NCBI GenBank assembly: GCA_036924085.1 | Contig: JAVGWX010000007.1 | Coordinates: 38,624,643 to 38,688,642 of the forward strand | DNA: 64,000 nt | Source of the DNA: Ariolimax columbianus | Lineage: Eukaryota > Mollusca > Gastropoda > Stylommatophora > Arionidae | Direction of reading: 5' to 3' | Part shown: positions 62,401 through 64,000 of the stretch, in pieces | Position numbering within the stretch: position 1 is the stretch's first letter | Layout of the letters: each line of letters begins with the position of its first letter | Position numbers and translations under genes: made by a program | The notes under the pieces: model-generated | Seen by the model: the letters and a program-made list of their open reading frames with translations, nothing else | What the model was told of the DNA's origin: nothing | The model's database searches: none

Positions 62401-63783
62401 TCGTTACTAGAGACATGTTTAGGGATCTGGATAATTGAGCCCTGGACAGTGAGGTCATGAAAGTGGCTCATTAATAGGGACAAGTTTAGGGATCTGGTTA
62501 ATTGAGCCTTAGTCAGTGAGGTTATGAAAGTGACTAGCTACTAGAGACAAGTTTAGGGATCTGGGTAATTGAGCCCTGGTTAGTTAAGGTCATGAAAGTG
62601 GCTCATTAATAGGGACAAGTTTAGGGATCTGGGTAATTGAGCCTTGGTCAGTGAGGTCATGAAAGTGACTCGATACTAGAGACAAGTTTAGGGATCTTGG
62701 TAATTGAGCCTTGGTCAGTGAGGTCATGAAAGTGGCTCGTTACTAGAGACACGTTTAGGGATCTGGGTAATTGAGCCCTGGTCAGTGAGGTCATGAAAGT
62801 GGCTCATTACTAGAGACATGTTTAGGGATCTGGGTAATTGAGCCTTGATCAGTGAGGTCATGAAAGTGACTCGCTACTAGAAACACGTTTAGGGATCTGG
62901 GTAATTGAGCCCTGGTCAGTTGAGGTCATGAAAGTGGCTCGTTAGTAGAGACAAGTTTAGGGATCTGGGAAATTGAGCCTTGGTCAGTGAAGTCATGAAA
63001 ATGGCTCGATACTAGAGACAAGTTTAGGGATCTGGGTAATTGAGCCCTGGTCAGTTGAGGTCATGAAAGTGGCTCGTTAGTAGAGACAAGTTTAGGGATC
63101 TGGGAAATTGAGCCTTGGTCAGTGAAGTCATGAAAGTGGCTCGTTACTAGAGACAAGTTTAGGGATCTGGTTAATTGAGCCTTGGTCAATGAGGTCATGA
63201 AAGTGGCTCATTATAGTTGCTCATTACTAGAGACAAGTTTAGGGATCTGGGTAATTGAGCCCTGGTCAGTGGGGTCATGAAAGTGGTTCATTACTAGAGA
63301 CAAGTTTAGGGATCTGGGTAATTGAGCCGTGGTCAGGTAGGTCATGAAAGTTGCTCATTACTAGAGACAAGTTTAAGGATCTGGCTAATTGAGCCTTGGT
63401 CAGTGAGGTCATGAAAGTGGCTCGTTACTAGAGACAAGTTTAGGGATCTGGGTAATTGAGCCTTGGTCAGTGAGGTAATGAAAGTGGCTCATTACTATAA
63501 AGTTTAGGGATCTGGGTAATTTGAGTCTTGGTCAGTGAGGTCATGAAAGTGGCTCGTTACTAGAGACACGTTTAGGGATCTGGGTAATTGAGCCCTGGTC
63601 AGTGAGGTCATGAAAGTGGCTCATTAATAGGGACAAGTTTAGGGATCTGGGTAATTGAGCCTTGGTCAGTGAGGTCATGAAAGTGACTCGCTACTAGAAA
63701 CACGTTTAGGGATCTGGGTAATTGAGCCCTGGTCAGTTGAGGTCATGAAAGTGGCTCGTTAGTAGAGACAAGTTTAGGGATCT
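56410..63783 (+). repeat. 14,015-bp shifted duplication, copy 2 (about 7.4 kb)
   Basis: This is the partner of 42395-49766. Differences noticed by eye are few: GTCACGAAAG near 58070 where the partner has GTCATGAAAG, AAGTGCCTCATT near 59631 against AAGTGGCTCATT, GTTAATGGGGACAAG near 60244 against GTTACTAGAGACAAG, and one monomer kept near 63.4 kb that the partner lacks. The match stops at 63783, where this copy reads CTGGTTAATTG and the partner CTGGGAAATTG. Confidence 0.85.
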
Positions 63784-64000
63784 GGTTAATTGAGCCTTGG
63801 TCAATGAGGTCATGAAAGTGGCTCATTATAGTTGCTCATTACTAGAGACAAGTTTAGGGATCTGGGTAATTGAGCCCTGGTCAGTGGGGTCATGAAAGTG
63901 GTTCATTACTAGAGACAAGTTTAGGGATCTGGGTAATTGAGCCTTGGTCAGTGAGGTCATGAAAGTGACTCGCTACTAGAAACACGTTTAGGGATCTGGG
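63784..64000 (+). repeat. Start of a further higher-order block, cut by the window end
   Basis: After the break the array jumps to the CTGGTTAATTG, GGTCAATGAGG, 13-bp insertion (GTTGCTC form, 63825), CAGTGGGGTC, AAAGTGACTCGC and AAACACG series. This series also occurs 615 bp upstream and, in its fuller form, at about 57.02-57.24 kb (offset 6,760 bp). The only difference seen from the latter is AATTGAGCC where 57176 has AATTAAGCC. Confidence 0.7.

Larger units (their letters stand above)
1..64000 (+). repeat. 67-bp satellite DNA array, whole window
   Basis: The window is an unbroken head-to-tail array of a 67-bp monomer with a 68-bp variant, about 950 units, entering and leaving the window in mid-array. 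Landmarks recurring in every unit are TTTAGGGATCTGGG, GAGCCCTGGTCA or GAGCCTTGGTCA, GAGGTCATGAAAG and GGCTCGTTACTAGAGACAA. Every unit I read lies in the same orientation; I saw no inverted block. No transposon, microsatellite tract or unique sequence interrupts the array. Variation is mostly shared substitutions plus a few characteristic indels, and the same ordered sets of variants recur kilobases apart, which shows higher-order organisation. Such arrays are typical of eukaryotic heterochromatin; position on the chromosome and species cannot be inferred. I do not recognise the monomer as a named satellite family. Confidence 0.97.

Noticed and set aside
1..64000. CRISPR array
   Set aside because: The units are joined directly with no unique spacers, the whole 67 bp is conserved, and there are no cas genes.
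1..64000. Telomere tract based on TTTAGGG or TTAGGG
   Set aside because: The heptamer occurs once per 67 bp and never in tandem.
1..64000. tRNA, rRNA, transposon or retroelement fragments
   Set aside because: Every stretch read on both strands is explained as 67/68-bp monomers; no conserved RNA boxes, terminal repeats or target-site duplications were seen.

Overview
All 64,000 bases are one continuous tandem satellite array. The basic unit is a 67-bp monomer (a 68-bp form has one extra T), roughly 950 units, all in the same orientation. I found no gene, RNA gene, transposon, CRISPR array or unique-sequence island. The monomer runs in the order TTTAGGGATCTGGG, taatt, GAGCCCTGGTCA, gt, GAGGTCATGAAAG, t, GGCTCGTTACTAGAGACAA, g. 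The short reverse-strand ORFs of 67-76 codons are an arithmetic by-product of the repeat.

An array of this size and regularity points to eukaryotic heterochromatin (pericentromeric, centromeric or subtelomeric) read through by a long-read assembly. The lineage cannot be fixed from the sequence. Each monomer holds one TTTAGGG, which is also the plant-type telomere heptamer, but never in tandem, so it does not identify a plant. There is no CENP-B box.

The interest lies in the higher-order structure. Many monomer variants act as barcodes: a 13-bp insertion form, a TTGTCTTC form, an ATTAATAGGG form, an AAACACG form, CTATAAAG and CTATAAGGTTATGGG forms, and GATGTGGG and GGGGTCTGG forms. Following them shows nested segmental duplications. 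From left to right these are: a 270-bp tetramer (1-475); a 1,072-bp tandem pair (476-2360); a pair about 3.2-3.35 kb apart (1645-4125 and 4857-7413); a mixed block (7414-9943); a partial 1,487-bp copy (9944-11430) followed by two almost identical 3,580-bp units (11431-18588); a private 739-bp tandem duplication (18711-20188); blocks repeating at about 7.1-7.3 kb and 8.0-8.1 kb (20189-38148); a 4,321-bp unit in about 2.3 copies (36630-46466); a copy shifted by 6,411 bp (49561-52768); a private 869-bp tandem duplication (51900-53637); a block of the 46-48 kb type (53638-56409); and a duplication of about 7.4 kb shifted by 14,015 bp (42395-49766 to 56410-63783), which breaks at 63,783 before the window ends.

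Nearly all length changes between copies are whole monomers (67, 68, 134, 135 or 201 bp). This fits in-register unequal crossing-over, replication-based amplification and gene conversion. Nothing here works together as genes. The window reads as a record of recent, repeated, multi-scale satellite amplification. All coordinates and offsets were worked out by eye from shared variant markers; block edges are good to about one monomer except where an exact base is given.
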